This document shows positions 33,842 to 42,996 of a stretch of DNA of 64,000 nucleotides, one piece after another. The notes beneath the pieces are model-generated. The model saw only the letters and a list, made by a program, of their open reading frames with translations, was not told the DNA's origin and made no database searches. This DNA is from Polaribacter dokdonensis (GTDB lineage: Bacteria > Bacteroidota > Bacteroidia > Flavobacteriales > Flavobacteriaceae), in NCBI RefSeq assembly GCF_024362345.1, contig NZ_CP101505.1, forward strand, positions 2,687,501 to 2,751,500, read 5' to 3'. Positions within the stretch are counted from its first letter, which is position 1; every line of letters starts with the position of its first letter. The translations under genes were made by a program, and so were the position numbers.

Positions 33842-35806
33842 ATGCAAGAAACGAAAAAACATCAATTAACAGATTGGTTACCAACCACAAACAGGGAAGT
33901 TAAAATCCGTGGATGGGAACAATTAGATGTTATTTTATTTAGTGGAGATGCTTATGTAGATCATCCTTCTTTTGGGCCAGCAGTAATTGGTAGAATTTTA
34001 GAAAGTTATGGTTTACGGGTTGCTATTGTGCCTCAGCCAAATGTAAATGATAATTTGCAAGATTTTGAGAAGCTTGGAAAACCAAGATTATTTTTTGGTT
34101 GTACAGGTGGTTGCATGGATCCTATGGTTTCTAATTATACAGCAAGCAAAAAAAGAAGAGATAAAGATGCTTATACTCCAAATGGAGATAAGGGTTTTAG
34201 ACCAGATTATGCTACCTCTGTATATTCTAAAATATTGAAAGAAAAGTTTCCAGATGTGCCAGTTTTAATTGGTGGTATAGAAGCTTCTTTAAGACGAGTA
34301 ACTCATTATGATTACTGGTCTGATAAATTATTGCCAACCATTTTAGAAACATCTAAAGCAGATATGCTAGTTTATGGAATGGGTGAGCAACCTTTACGTG
34401 AAATAGTAACCTTATTACAAAAAGGTGTGCCATTTTCTAGCTTAAAGAATATAAAGCAAACAGCAGTTTTAGTAGATCAGAAAGCAGAAAAATTACCTGT
34501 AATTAATGATTGGGAAGATGTAACCATCAATTCTCATGAAGCTTGTTTAAATGATAAAAAGACCTTTGCTTCTAATTTTAAAGTGATAGAGCAAGAGTCT
34601 AATAAATTAAAAGCAAGAAGAATTTTACAGGATGTAAAAGGTAAAACATTGGTGATAAATCCGCCTTTTCCTACAATGACAGAAAAGGAAATTGATGGTT
34701 CTTTTGATTTGCCTTATACAAGATTACCACATCCTAAATATGATAAACGTGGACCAATACCTGCGTTTGAAATGATTAAATTTTCGATTAACATTCATAG
34801 AGGATGTTTTGGTGGTTGTAGTTTTTGTACAATTTCTGCTCATCAAGGAAAATTTATTGCAAGTAGAAGTCAAGAATCTGTTTTAAAAGAAGTAGATAAG
34901 GTTGCAAACATGCCAGATTTTAAAGGTTATTTGTCTGATATTGGAGGGCCTTCTGCAAACATGTATCAAATGAAAGGTAAAGTACAATCTATCTGCGACA
35001 AATGTGTTGCACCAAGTTGTATATCGCCTGTAATTTGTTCTAATTTAGATACTTCTCATAAACCTTTAACAGATTTGTATCAAGCTGTTGATAAACATCC
35101 AAAGATTAAAAAATCTTTTATAGGTAGTGGAATTCGACATGATATGTTAGTGCCAGAATTCAATAAAAATGCAGATCCAAAAGAGTTAGATGCTTATACA
35201 GAAGAGGTGATGACAAAACACGTTTCTGGACGATTAAAGGTAGCTCCAGAACATACTTCTGATCCAGTTTTAAAGTTGATGCGTAAACCGTCTTTTACTT
35301 ATTTTCATAAGTTTAAAGAACGTTTTGATAGAATAAACATGAAGAAGAAATTGAACTTACAATTGATTCCTTATTTTATTTCTAGTCATCCAGCAAGTGA
35401 GGTGGAAGACATGGCTAATTTAGCTGCAGAGACTAAAAACATGGGCTTTCAATTAGAGCAAGTGCAAGGTTTTACACCAACTCCAATGACAGTTGCTACA
35501 GTTATTTATTATTCAGGTTATCATCCCTATACTTTAAAACCAACAAGAACTCCTAAAACTAAAAAGGAGAAAGAAGACCAGCACAAATTTTTCTTTTGGT
35601 ATAAAAAAGAAAATAAAGATTGGATAAAAAACACTCTTAATAAAGTAGGTAGACAAGATTTGCTAAATGTTTTATTGCCAGAAAATAAATCTTGGCAGAA
35701 AAACAAAAAAGCAAAAGCTGCAAAAAATACGTTTGATGATGCTGTGCCTTTTAATAGAAGAAAGAAAAAAGTTACTAGAAGTTCATCTAAAAAAAGAAGA
35801 AGGTAG
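33842..35806 (+). CDS. YgiQ-family radical SAM protein
   Basis: A 654-residue radical SAM enzyme (UPF0313). The N-terminal part (about 1-300) is cobalamin-domain-like, followed by the cluster motif RGCFGGCSFC (C322, C326, C329), typical CxxxCxxC. A further Cys cluster (CDKCVAPSCISPVIC, about 390-405) may bind a second cluster or zinc. The C-terminus is basic, ending SSSKKRRR. The reaction is unknown. The start was taken at the ATG at 33842, not the TTG at 33833. Confidence 0.9.
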   Translation: MQETKKHQLTDWLPTTNREVKIRGWEQLDVILFSGDAYVDHPSFGPAVIGRILESYGLRVAIVPQPNVNDNLQDFEKLGKPRLFFGCTGGCMDPMVSNYTASKKRRDKDAYTPNGDKGFRPDYATSVYSKILKEKFPDVPVLIGGIEASLRRVTHYDYWSDKLLPTILETSKADMLVYGMGEQPLREIVTLLQKGVPFSSLKNIKQTAVLVDQKAEKLPVINDWEDVTINSHEACLNDKKTFASNFKVIEQESNKLKARRILQDVKGKTLVINPPFPTMTEKEIDGSFDLPYTRLPHPKYDKRGPIPAFEMIKFSINIHRGCFGGCSFCTISAHQGKFIASRSQESVLKEVDKVANMPDFKGYLSDIGGPSANMYQMKGKVQSICDKCVAPSCISPVICSNLDTSHKPLTDLYQAVDKHPKIKKSFIGSGIRHDMLVPEFNKNADPKELDAYTEEVMTKHVSGRLKVAPEHTSDPVLKLMRKPSFTYFHKFKERFDRINMKKKLNLQLIPYFISSHPASEVEDMANLAAETKNMGFQLEQVQGFTPTPMTVATVIYYSGYHPYTLKPTRTPKTKKEKEDQHKFFFWYKKENKDWIKNTLNKVGRQDLLNVLLPENKSWQKNKKAKAAKNTFDDAVPFNRRKKKVTRSSSKKRRR

Positions 35807-35808
35807 TA

Positions 35809-36549
35809 TTATTTAGGTAAAACTGTAATATTGATTTTTAAAATGCTTTCATTTTTATAATCACTTTCTTTGGTAAAAGCTTTAATTACTAGCATACTAC
35901 TTTGCCCAATTAAAGAATCGTCTATTTTAAATTGAAAACGATTAGATTCTTGGTTGATTCTTAGTTTACCTGCAAAATGAAAAATTTGATATTCTATTTT
36001 TCTATCTTTTGGGTCATTAGCCTCTATTAACAACTCATAATCATCGCCAACTTTTAATATTGGTTTTCTTTGGTTTTCTTTATGATTTCCATTCCATGAA
36101 GTGCCAAGATTGTCAGAAATTTTAGAGATTGATATAAAGTAATCATCCACCTGATTTTTCTTGTTATTATAAATAGTGATAGCATTTTTTAAATCTTGTA
36201 CAATACCATTTAATAAATGTTCTTGACTCTGAATTAACTCTTGGCCATTATTCTGAGTTTTTTGAAATTGTAACACTTCATTAAAGAAAACTTCAAAACG
36301 TTTTTTATCAAAAAGTACAGGTAAAAAATCTTTCCAATTATTTTCGATAATCAATTTTAAATCTTCTAAATCACTATAGAAAATAATTCTTTTTTCGAAC
36401 AAAAAGCCATCATTCTGTTTCTTTGCATTTGCTCTTTTTGCAGACCATTTGTCTGATATTTCTTTAGAAACTTTATAATTGCTATTGTCAGCATCACCAA
36501 GAATGTTAATAATTAATTGTCTTAATGTAGTTATATATTGTTGTATCAT
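35809..36549 (-). CDS. Hypothetical protein, possibly Swt1-like HEPN domain plus beta-sandwich domain
   Basis: A 246-residue soluble protein in two parts. Residues ~1-140 are helical; EKRIIFYSDLEDLKLIIENNWKDF (about 52-75) and QELIQSQEHLLNGIVQDLKNAI (about 102-124) resemble HEPN-type helices of the Swt1/DUF4145 group, but the Rx4-6H catalytic motif is not clear. Residues ~160-246 form a strand-rich module (ILKVGDDYELLIEANDPKDR...) like an Ig or cadherin-type fold. The family call is tentative. It is convergent with the YgiQ gene and has no close partner. Confidence 0.5.
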   Translation of the reverse strand: MIQQYITTLRQLIINILGDADNSNYKVSKEISDKWSAKRANAKKQNDGFLFEKRIIFYSDLEDLKLIIENNWKDFLPVLFDKKRFEVFFNEVLQFQKTQNNGQELIQSQEHLLNGIVQDLKNAITIYNNKKNQVDDYFISISKISDNLGTSWNGNHKENQRKPILKVGDDYELLIEANDPKDRKIEYQIFHFAGKLRINQESNRFQFKIDDSLIGQSSMLVIKAFTKESDYKNESILKINITVLPK

Positions 36550-36649
36550 TTATATAAATGCGTAAAAGAAAACTGTTAAAAAGAGTTAGCGAAGTTAATT
36601 TTTTAAATGATTAGAAACAAACTTCTTTATTTCTGTTGTTGTTTAGCTA

Positions 36650-37831
36650 TTAAAAGAAAGCAAAAGAGATTAAGAATAAAATTCCCATTCCAAAAGATGC
36701 TATAAACCCGAAACTTATATTTAAAAGTATAAATTTAAAAAATGTTTTAAAATATCCTTGCTGATAAAACTTTTTCATGGCTAAATAAAGGTATAATAAG
36801 AACAAGCCTAAAAATACCCAAAGTGCTGGAGTTACATTAAAAATAAGGAATATAAAATAGATAGAGAATAGCATGAAAAATACTGTCTGCACATGAAATA
36901 CAAATATTAGATGGTCTACATAGGTGTATTTTCTTCGTATAAAGTAGAATTTTAAAAATAGCGTAAAAAATGGCAGGAATATGAATAGAGCTATAGAGCC
37001 ATAAGACAATAACTGATTAAAAAATTGTTCTCTTGTATCTTCATTCTTAGAAAATGAGTGTAAACTTTTTGCTCTTGTAAATAGAAATCTATTCGTAAAG
37101 TTTTTTTCATAGCCCAAAGAATCTAAGGCGTTGTTAATATTAGGATTAGGGTTTCTCTTCACATAATCCATAAAGCTATTGAGCTTTGTGTTAAATTCTA
37201 AGTTAATTCCTGAGTTACTAGAATCTTTTTCTTTTTCAATCTTAATTTCATCTAGTTCTTTCATGAAAGTAGAGTCTTTGGCTTGCTTGTCTACTTCTTT
37301 TAAAATCATTTTCCTTGTTTTTTCTGGAACAGGAATAATGAAGTTTTTCATTTCAGTATCAACCTTTGTTTTTAAAGAGTCAATTTCTTTATTGGTTAAT
37401 TTTTTAGGTTTAACATCTGTGGAATCTTTTTTCTTAATGTCTATTATTTTTTCTGTAACATTAGTGGCAAGTGCTTCATATTTCTGAACAGTTTTATATA
37501 AACCTACTAATAAGAAAAAGATGATGGATACTGTTAAATAAAAACGGAAAGGATTTGTATAACGCTGTCTTTTACCACTTATATAATCTCTAGAAACTTT
37601 GCCTGGTTTAATAAGAAGTGGAATTAGCGTATTCCAAAACTTTGCTTCAAAATTGAAAAGGCCATTAAATATTTCATGGATAAAACTTAAAAAGGTAATT
37701 CTGTATCCTTTGTTGGCTTGGCCACATTCAGGACAAAAATTTTCATGCCCATTAAAAGGATGTCCACAGTTTAAACAAGATGGATCTTTTATTTTGGCTA
37801 CTTTATTTTTACCTTTTGTTAGTTTGATAAT
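36650..37831 (-). CDS. DUF3667 membrane protein with an apparent non-AUG (ATT) start
   Basis: A 393-residue protein. The frame is open from 37867 to 36650, but no ATG, GTG or TTG occurs before the internal ATG at 37351, which would delete the conserved N-terminus. The N-terminus has a zinc ribbon (SCLNCGHP ... FCPECGQ), then the DUF3667 pattern FEAKFWNTLIPLLIKPGKVS, KRQRYTNPFRFYLTVS and a membrane helix; a Lys/Asp/Ser-rich exported region and about four C-terminal helices follow. Homologues start just before KGKNKxAKIKDPS, which points to ATT at 37831-37829 (or ATC next to it), overlapping the apaG end by 13 nt and probably coupled to it. Function unknown. Confidence 0.7.
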   Translation of the reverse strand: MIKLTKGKNKVAKIKDPSCLNCGHPFNGHENFCPECGQANKGYRITFLSFIHEIFNGLFNFEAKFWNTLIPLLIKPGKVSRDYISGKRQRYTNPFRFYLTVSIIFFLLVGLYKTVQKYEALATNVTEKIIDIKKKDSTDVKPKKLTNKEIDSLKTKVDTEMKNFIIPVPEKTRKMILKEVDKQAKDSTFMKELDEIKIEKEKDSSNSGINLEFNTKLNSFMDYVKRNPNPNINNALDSLGYEKNFTNRFLFTRAKSLHSFSKNEDTREQFFNQLLSYGSIALFIFLPFFTLFLKFYFIRRKYTYVDHLIFVFHVQTVFFMLFSIYFIFLIFNVTPALWVFLGLFLLYLYLAMKKFYQQGYFKTFFKFILLNISFGFIASFGMGILFLISFAFF

Positions 37832-38205
37832 ATGGTGGTTGCTAGTTGAAACGTAGGTATAAATACTTTAAATTCTTCTAAAGTTGCTGTGTTTATCATT
37901 TTGTAATAACCATTCATGGCACCAATATTAGATTCTAAAAAACAACCAGAACTATAAGAATAATGATCATTTGGTTTTAATATGGGGCTTTGTCCTACAA
38001 CACCTTCACCTTCTACAATTTCGGTTTTGTTTAAGCTATCGTAAATTTTCCAAAATCTATCTGTTAGCTGCACAGTTTCTAAAGAATGGTTTTCTATGGT
38101 AATAAAATAAGCGAAGACATAGTACAATCTATTGTTTCTATAGCTTGTGCCATTAAATTTGGTTTTTACCGAAATTCTAATGCCTTTTGTTACTTGCTCT
38201 ATCAT
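37819..38205 (-). CDS. apaG: ApaG-domain protein
   Basis: A 128-residue single-domain protein: VTKGIRISVKTKF, YVFAYFITIENHS, WKIYDSL, VVGQSPILKPNDHYSYSSGC and MNGYYKM are all ApaG hallmarks (immunoglobulin-like fold). In enterobacteria it is linked to Co2+/Mg2+ tolerance and to Ap4A metabolism; the role here is unproven. Start chosen at 38205 (MIEQVTKG), since a frame from 38241 adds 12 residues not seen in the family. It overlaps the start of the DUF3667 gene. Confidence 0.88.
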   Translation of the reverse strand: MIEQVTKGIRISVKTKFNGTSYRNNRLYYVFAYFITIENHSLETVQLTDRFWKIYDSLNKTEIVEGEGVVGQSPILKPNDHYSYSSGCFLESNIGAMNGYYKMINTATLEEFKVFIPTFQLATTILSN

Positions 38206-38254
38206 TAAGGTAAATGTAGTTTTTTTGATTAAAAAACACAAATACTAATAGTAA

Positions 38255-39472
38255 TTATCTGTTTTGATTAAAACTAACAGAGCCCATACCAATTACTCTG
38301 TCATATAAACTACCAAAAGGTTTAAAGTAAACAATAACTGTATATTGATTTTCTGTCTGAAAGAAAGATCCGTTAATTTCGTTAGTATTTACAATGCCAA
38401 ATTCATCAACAGTGGCAAAGGTGTAATTGTAAAAACCTTGTTTCATTAATACACTTCCTCTGTAAGTACTATCATCAAAATTGTAAGTTAATTCAGTTTC
38501 GTCATCAATTTCAAAATTGTTAAAAGCGCCATAAACATGTACTTTTTTATCGTTAAAAGGTTCCTCAGCCTCTAAGGTAAAGTGCATTCTAGCATAATCT
38601 GCCTCAGTTCTAGCATCATTACCTTCTAAAGCTCTAAACACAAATTGACCATTAATATCTGGATTGTATCTGTAGGTTAAATATGGGTCATAGGTATAGG
38701 GATAAACGTAATGTTGAAAAACATCACCTTTTTCAATTTTTACAATATTGATGCTTTTGTTTCTTAAAAATTTACTGTCAAAATTTAGATACTCATTGCC
38801 TCCCCAAAAATTGGTTTTATTTGAATAGGTGTATTTTAATTGATTGGGTTTAAAAAATGTAGGTTGTAAATCAGTAATAGTTTCATTCCAGTTTTCATTT
38901 TTTAAAAGAACTACATTAATTTCTTGTTGAGGGTTGTTTATTCTTAGATTAGGATAGTTAACACTAAACTCTATGGTTTGTTGAGTATTTAATGTTTCTG
39001 TATTTCTACTCCTAGAAACATTTAAGCCAACTGAAGCAACACTTTCGTACAATACAAATTTACGGGTAAATACCATATCATCATCTTCATCTAAAACAGA
39101 TAATAAGTAATTTCCACTCTTTGTTATAACAGTATTTGCGTTAGGAATTCTAACTTCATAATGCGTATAACTCTGTAAAGTATTAAATGAGTTGGTAACG
39201 TTAATTATAGTGTTTTCATCAAACCCATCTATGAATTGGCTAGAAAATAATCTGCTTTTTTTCCAATCATGAGTCATGTGTTCAATCTTATATTGATAAT
39301 CTTTTCCATCAGCCTCTAAATCATCAAAGGAAAGTTCCAAAACAGTTCCTATAGGCACAATAGCTGTATAAACATTATCACCTAAGGCTCTTAATTGAAT
39401 GGATTTTATGTCTTGACTATAGCTCAAAACACCATAGAAAACCGAGAAAATAAATAGTATATATTTCTTCAT
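38255..39472 (-). CDS. Type IX secretion system plug protein (DUF5103)
   Basis: A 405-residue exported protein with signal peptide 1-19 (FSVFYGVLSYSQ). Strand-rich throughout; N-terminal SIQLRALGDNVYTAIVPIGT and a C-terminal module with FNDKKVHVYGAFNNFE and GFYNYTFAT, matching DUF5103, whose member plugs the SprA translocon of the T9SS from the periplasmic side. The GH16 enzyme at 15889 carries the matching sorting domain. It is followed downstream (same strand) by apaG after 49 nt. Confidence 0.85.
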   Translation of the reverse strand: MKKYILFIFSVFYGVLSYSQDIKSIQLRALGDNVYTAIVPIGTVLELSFDDLEADGKDYQYKIEHMTHDWKKSRLFSSQFIDGFDENTIINVTNSFNTLQSYTHYEVRIPNANTVITKSGNYLLSVLDEDDDMVFTRKFVLYESVASVGLNVSRSRNTETLNTQQTIEFSVNYPNLRINNPQQEINVVLLKNENWNETITDLQPTFFKPNQLKYTYSNKTNFWGGNEYLNFDSKFLRNKSINIVKIEKGDVFQHYVYPYTYDPYLTYRYNPDINGQFVFRALEGNDARTEADYARMHFTLEAEEPFNDKKVHVYGAFNNFEIDDETELTYNFDDSTYRGSVLMKQGFYNYTFATVDEFGIVNTNEINGSFFQTENQYTVIVYFKPFGSLYDRVIGMGSVSFNQNR

Positions 39473-39609
39473 TTTACAAAAATATCAAAAGATTATTAAG
39501 GATATTACAAAATTCAAGCCAAAATTTCTTTCTAATTTACATTATTTAGAATTAATATAAATAGCAAATTTAAGCCGATTTTTATGTTTAAAATAATGCT
39601 TAAAAGCCG

Positions 39610-39617
39610 TAAATTTG
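39610..39617 (+). promoter_or_regulatory. -7 box TAAATTTG of the nqr operon
   Basis: TAnnTTTG match 37 nt before the nqrA ATG. A palindrome TTTAGTTAACTAAA (39627-39640) follows in the leader. Confidence 0.5.
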
Positions 39618-39654
39618 CATGATTTTTTTAGTTAACTAAAATTCCACATTTACT

Positions 39655-40998
39655 ATGTCAAAAGACATTCGTATTAAAAAAGGCTTAGATATTAAGCTTG
39701 TTGGTGTTGCAGAAAAAACCACTACAAATAGTTCTTTAAGTAGTGTTTATGCAATAAAACCAGAAGACTTTCATGGAATTACACCAAAACTTGTAGCCAA
39801 AGAAGGAGCTGAAGTAAAAGCAGGAGACACACTTTTTTATTCTAAAAGTGACGAACGTATTTTATTTCCAAGTCCTGTTTCTGGTAAAGTTACTGAGGTA
39901 ATTCGTGGAGCAAGAAGAAGAGTAATGGCTGTTAAAATAGCAGCAGATGCAACTCAAGTTCACACAGATTTTGGTGTTAAAGATGCCGCAAAAATGTCTG
40001 CAGAAGAAGTAAAGAATCATTTATTTACTTCAGGTTGTTGGCCATTTATAAAACAACGTCCTTATGATGTTGTTGCGAATCCTAATCAAGCTCCAAAAGC
40101 AATCTTTATTTCTGCCTATGCAAGTGCTCCTTTAGCTGCAGATTTAGAATATACATTAGCAGGTAAAGAAGCAGAGTTACAAACTGCAATTACTGCAATT
40201 TCTAAATTAACAGAAGGTAAAGTACATGTTTCTGTAGGCGCTAATTCTATGTTTGCAAACTTATCTGGTGTAGAAATTCACAAGGTATCTGGTCCTCATC
40301 CATCAGGAAATGTAGGTACTCAGATTGCAATGATAGATCCTATTAATAAAGGTGAAGTTGTTTGGGTGGTAACTCCACAAGATTTAGTTGTTATTGGTGA
40401 ATTACTATTAACAGGTAAGCTGAATTTACAAAGAACAATAGCATTAACGGGTTCTCAATTTGAGAAGCCTCAATATATTACAGCAATTGCTGGAGCATCT
40501 ATTTCAGATGTTACTGCAAGTAATTTAGATAATGATAATACTAGAATTATTAGTGGAAACGTGCTTTCTGGAAAGCAAGTAGATATTGATGGTTTTTTAG
40601 GTTATTATGATAATCAAATTACTGCAATACCAGAAGGTGATGATTATGAATTTTTTGGATGGAACAAACCTGTTTTTGATAAAATTTCTGCTTCTAGAGC
40701 ATTAACTTTTTCGTGGTTAACTCCTAATAAAAAGTACGATTTAGATACCAATACAAATGGAGAACATAGAGCATTTGTAGTTACAGGTTCTTATGAAAAT
40801 GTGTTTCCTTTAGATATTTATCCAATGCAATTATTAAAAGCATTTATGATAAAAGATTTAGATGAAATGGAAGCTTTAGGCGGTTATGAAGTAGCACCTG
40901 AAGACTTTGCTTTAACAGAATTTATTTGCGTGTCTAAACAGCCACATCAAAAAATAATTCGTGAAGGTTTAGATTTAATGAGACAAGAATTAGGATAA
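39655..40998 (+). CDS. nqrA: Na+-translocating NADH:quinone reductase subunit A
   Basis: A 447-residue peripheral subunit that docks on the cytoplasmic side of the complex. Typical opening IRIKKGLDIKLVG, then the RnfC/NqrA barrel-sandwich part (SPVSGKVTEVIRGARR) and the conserved SGCWPFIKQRPYDVVANP. It heads the six-gene nqr operon, which oxidises NADH, reduces quinone and pumps Na+. Spacing to nqrB is 4 nt. Confidence 0.96.
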   Translation: MSKDIRIKKGLDIKLVGVAEKTTTNSSLSSVYAIKPEDFHGITPKLVAKEGAEVKAGDTLFYSKSDERILFPSPVSGKVTEVIRGARRRVMAVKIAADATQVHTDFGVKDAAKMSAEEVKNHLFTSGCWPFIKQRPYDVVANPNQAPKAIFISAYASAPLAADLEYTLAGKEAELQTAITAISKLTEGKVHVSVGANSMFANLSGVEIHKVSGPHPSGNVGTQIAMIDPINKGEVVWVVTPQDLVVIGELLLTGKLNLQRTIALTGSQFEKPQYITAIAGASISDVTASNLDNDNTRIISGNVLSGKQVDIDGFLGYYDNQITAIPEGDDYEFFGWNKPVFDKISASRALTFSWLTPNKKYDLDTNTNGEHRAFVVTGSYENVFPLDIYPMQLLKAFMIKDLDEMEALGGYEVAPEDFALTEFICVSKQPHQKIIREGLDLMRQELG

Positions 40999-41002
40999 AA
41001 TT

Positions 41003-42202
41003 ATGAGCTTAAAACAAAACTTACATAATTTAAAAGAGAAATATAAAGGCACAAAAATGGCTCCTGCATTTAATGCGATCCATACGTTTTTATATTTACC
41101 AAATGAGGTTACTCATGGAGGAACTCATATTAAAGCAGCAGATGATTTAAAGCGTACAATGAATATTGTAATTATGGCTTTAATTCCTTGTTTGTTATTT
41201 GGAATGTTTAATGCAGGTTATCAGCATTATGCAGCTATAGACGGTTCTTTAAGAGATAATGTATTAGCTAACTTTTTTACTTGGGATAATTTATGGATTG
41301 GTATTATTAAAGTATTACCATTAGTAATTGTTTCTTATGGAGTTGGTTTAATCGTAGAATTTATTTTCGCAGTTATTAAAGGACATGAGGTAGAAGAAGG
41401 TTATTTAGTAACTGGTATGTTAGTGCCATTAATTGTACCAATTGACACTCCACTTTGGATGTTAGCTGTTGCAGTTGTATTTGGTGTAGTAATAGGTAAA
41501 GAAGTTTTTGGAGGTACAGGTATGAATATTTTGAACCCTGCATTAACAATTAGAGCATTTTTATTCTTTGCATATCCAACTTGGATGTCTGGAGATAAAG
41601 TTTGGGTTTACGATGCTGTAAATAGAACAGGTACTGCAGATGCAATTTCTGGAGAAACTATATTAGGTAGTTATGCACAAAATCAAGAAGTAATTTATTC
41701 AAATTGGGATAAGTTCTTTGGTTTTATTCCTGGTTCTGTTGGAGAAACATCTACATTTTTAATACTATTAGGTGCAGCTTTTTTAATCTTTACTAAGATT
41801 GGAAGCTGGAGAATAATTGTCTCTACTTTCATAGGTGCTGCAGTAATGGGTTTAATTTTTAATGGAATTGTAAATGCTAATATTATTACAGATTCTAGCA
41901 AATTTTATGGCTTAATGAATACAAATTGGTGGGAGCATTTAATGATTGGTGGTTTAGCATTTGGAGCTGTTTATATGGCTACAGATCCTGTAACAGGTTC
42001 GCAAACTAATAAAGGAAAATGGATTTACGGATTCTTAATTGGGTTTATATCTATTATGATACGTGTATTTAACCCTGCATATCCAGAAGGAGTTTTCTTA
42101 GCCATTCTATTAATGAATGTATTTGCACCAACAATAGATCATTATGTTGTGCAAGGAAATGTAAAAAAGAGATTAAATCGTGCTAAAGTTAAAACTGCCT
42201 AG
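41003..42202 (+). CDS. nqrB: Na+-NQR subunit B
   Basis: A 399-residue integral subunit with about ten helices, binding riboflavin and a covalent FMN. The flavinylation motif reads SGET with acceptor T219; the consensus is (S/T)GAT, so the third position differs. GGTGMNILNPALTIRAF and GAVYMATDPVTGS are conserved. Overlapping operon context with nqrA and nqrC (2-nt gap). Confidence 0.96.
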   Translation: MSLKQNLHNLKEKYKGTKMAPAFNAIHTFLYLPNEVTHGGTHIKAADDLKRTMNIVIMALIPCLLFGMFNAGYQHYAAIDGSLRDNVLANFFTWDNLWIGIIKVLPLVIVSYGVGLIVEFIFAVIKGHEVEEGYLVTGMLVPLIVPIDTPLWMLAVAVVFGVVIGKEVFGGTGMNILNPALTIRAFLFFAYPTWMSGDKVWVYDAVNRTGTADAISGETILGSYAQNQEVIYSNWDKFFGFIPGSVGETSTFLILLGAAFLIFTKIGSWRIIVSTFIGAAVMGLIFNGIVNANIITDSSKFYGLMNTNWWEHLMIGGLAFGAVYMATDPVTGSQTNKGKWIYGFLIGFISIMIRVFNPAYPEGVFLAILLMNVFAPTIDHYVVQGNVKKRLNRAKVKTA

Positions 42203-42204
42203 TT

Positions 42205-42993
42205 ATGAGTAAGAAAACAGATGGTAATGGTTATACAATGATTTTCGCTGTTGTTATGGTGTTAGTTGTTGGTTCTTTATTGGCTTTTTTGGCATCGTCT
42301 TTAAAGCCAAATATTAAAGAAAATCAAAGAATAGAAAAACAACAAAACATTCTTTATGCAATGGATGTTAATGAGAATGATGAATCTAGTGCAACTTTTG
42401 TTTCTACAACAGTAGCAGGAGAAGAGTTTTCTAAATACATCACAGAGCAACTTGTTTTAGAAAGTAAAGATGGTAAAATCGTTAAAACACAATCCAGACA
42501 AGAATACATGGATGCAAATGGTGGTCAAGAGCCATATTTAATCGATGTAAAAAAGCAACAAGCCAATGCTAAAGTTGGTAAAGCAAGAAAGTTGCCTTTA
42601 TTTATTGGTGAAAAAGATGGTAAGAAATATTATGTAGCACCCATTTATGGTAAAGGTTTATGGGATGCTATTTGGGGGTATGTTTCTATGGATGAAAATA
42701 TGGTAGTACAAGGAGCATATTTCGATCACAAAGGAGAAACTCCAGGTTTAGGAGCAAACATAAAACAACGTTACTTTATGGATGATTTCTATGGAGAGCA
42801 TTTGTTAACAGAAGCAGGTGTTTTTAAAGGAATTACTGTTGCAAAAGGTAACAATGATCCAAAAAATGACGATAAAACAGATTATGAGGTAGATGCTATT
42901 GCTGGTGCAACAATTACTGGAGATGGTGTTACTGCAATGATAAAATCAGACTTATCATTATATGTACCTTATTTTAAATCATTAAAACAATAA
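42205..42993 (+). CDS. nqrC: Na+-NQR subunit C
   Basis: A 262-residue subunit with one N-terminal helix (about 11-31) and a periplasmic FMN-binding domain. The flavinylation site is AGAT with acceptor T236 (IAGATITGDGV); a first-position Ala replaces the common Ser. YVAPIYGKGLWDAIWGY and ETPGLGA are conserved. Covalent attachment needs an ApbE flavin transferase, which is not in this window. Confidence 0.95.
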   Translation: MSKKTDGNGYTMIFAVVMVLVVGSLLAFLASSLKPNIKENQRIEKQQNILYAMDVNENDESSATFVSTTVAGEEFSKYITEQLVLESKDGKIVKTQSRQEYMDANGGQEPYLIDVKKQQANAKVGKARKLPLFIGEKDGKKYYVAPIYGKGLWDAIWGYVSMDENMVVQGAYFDHKGETPGLGANIKQRYFMDDFYGEHLLTEAGVFKGITVAKGNNDPKNDDKTDYEVDAIAGATITGDGVTAMIKSDLSLYVPYFKSLKQ

Positions 42994-42996
42994 TTT

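Noticed and set aside
39627..39640. Palindrome TTTAGTTAACTAAA in the nqrA leader, possible RprY-like site
   Set aside because: It contains a single GTTAAC core but lacks the phased repeats seen at 55274; too short to call an operator.
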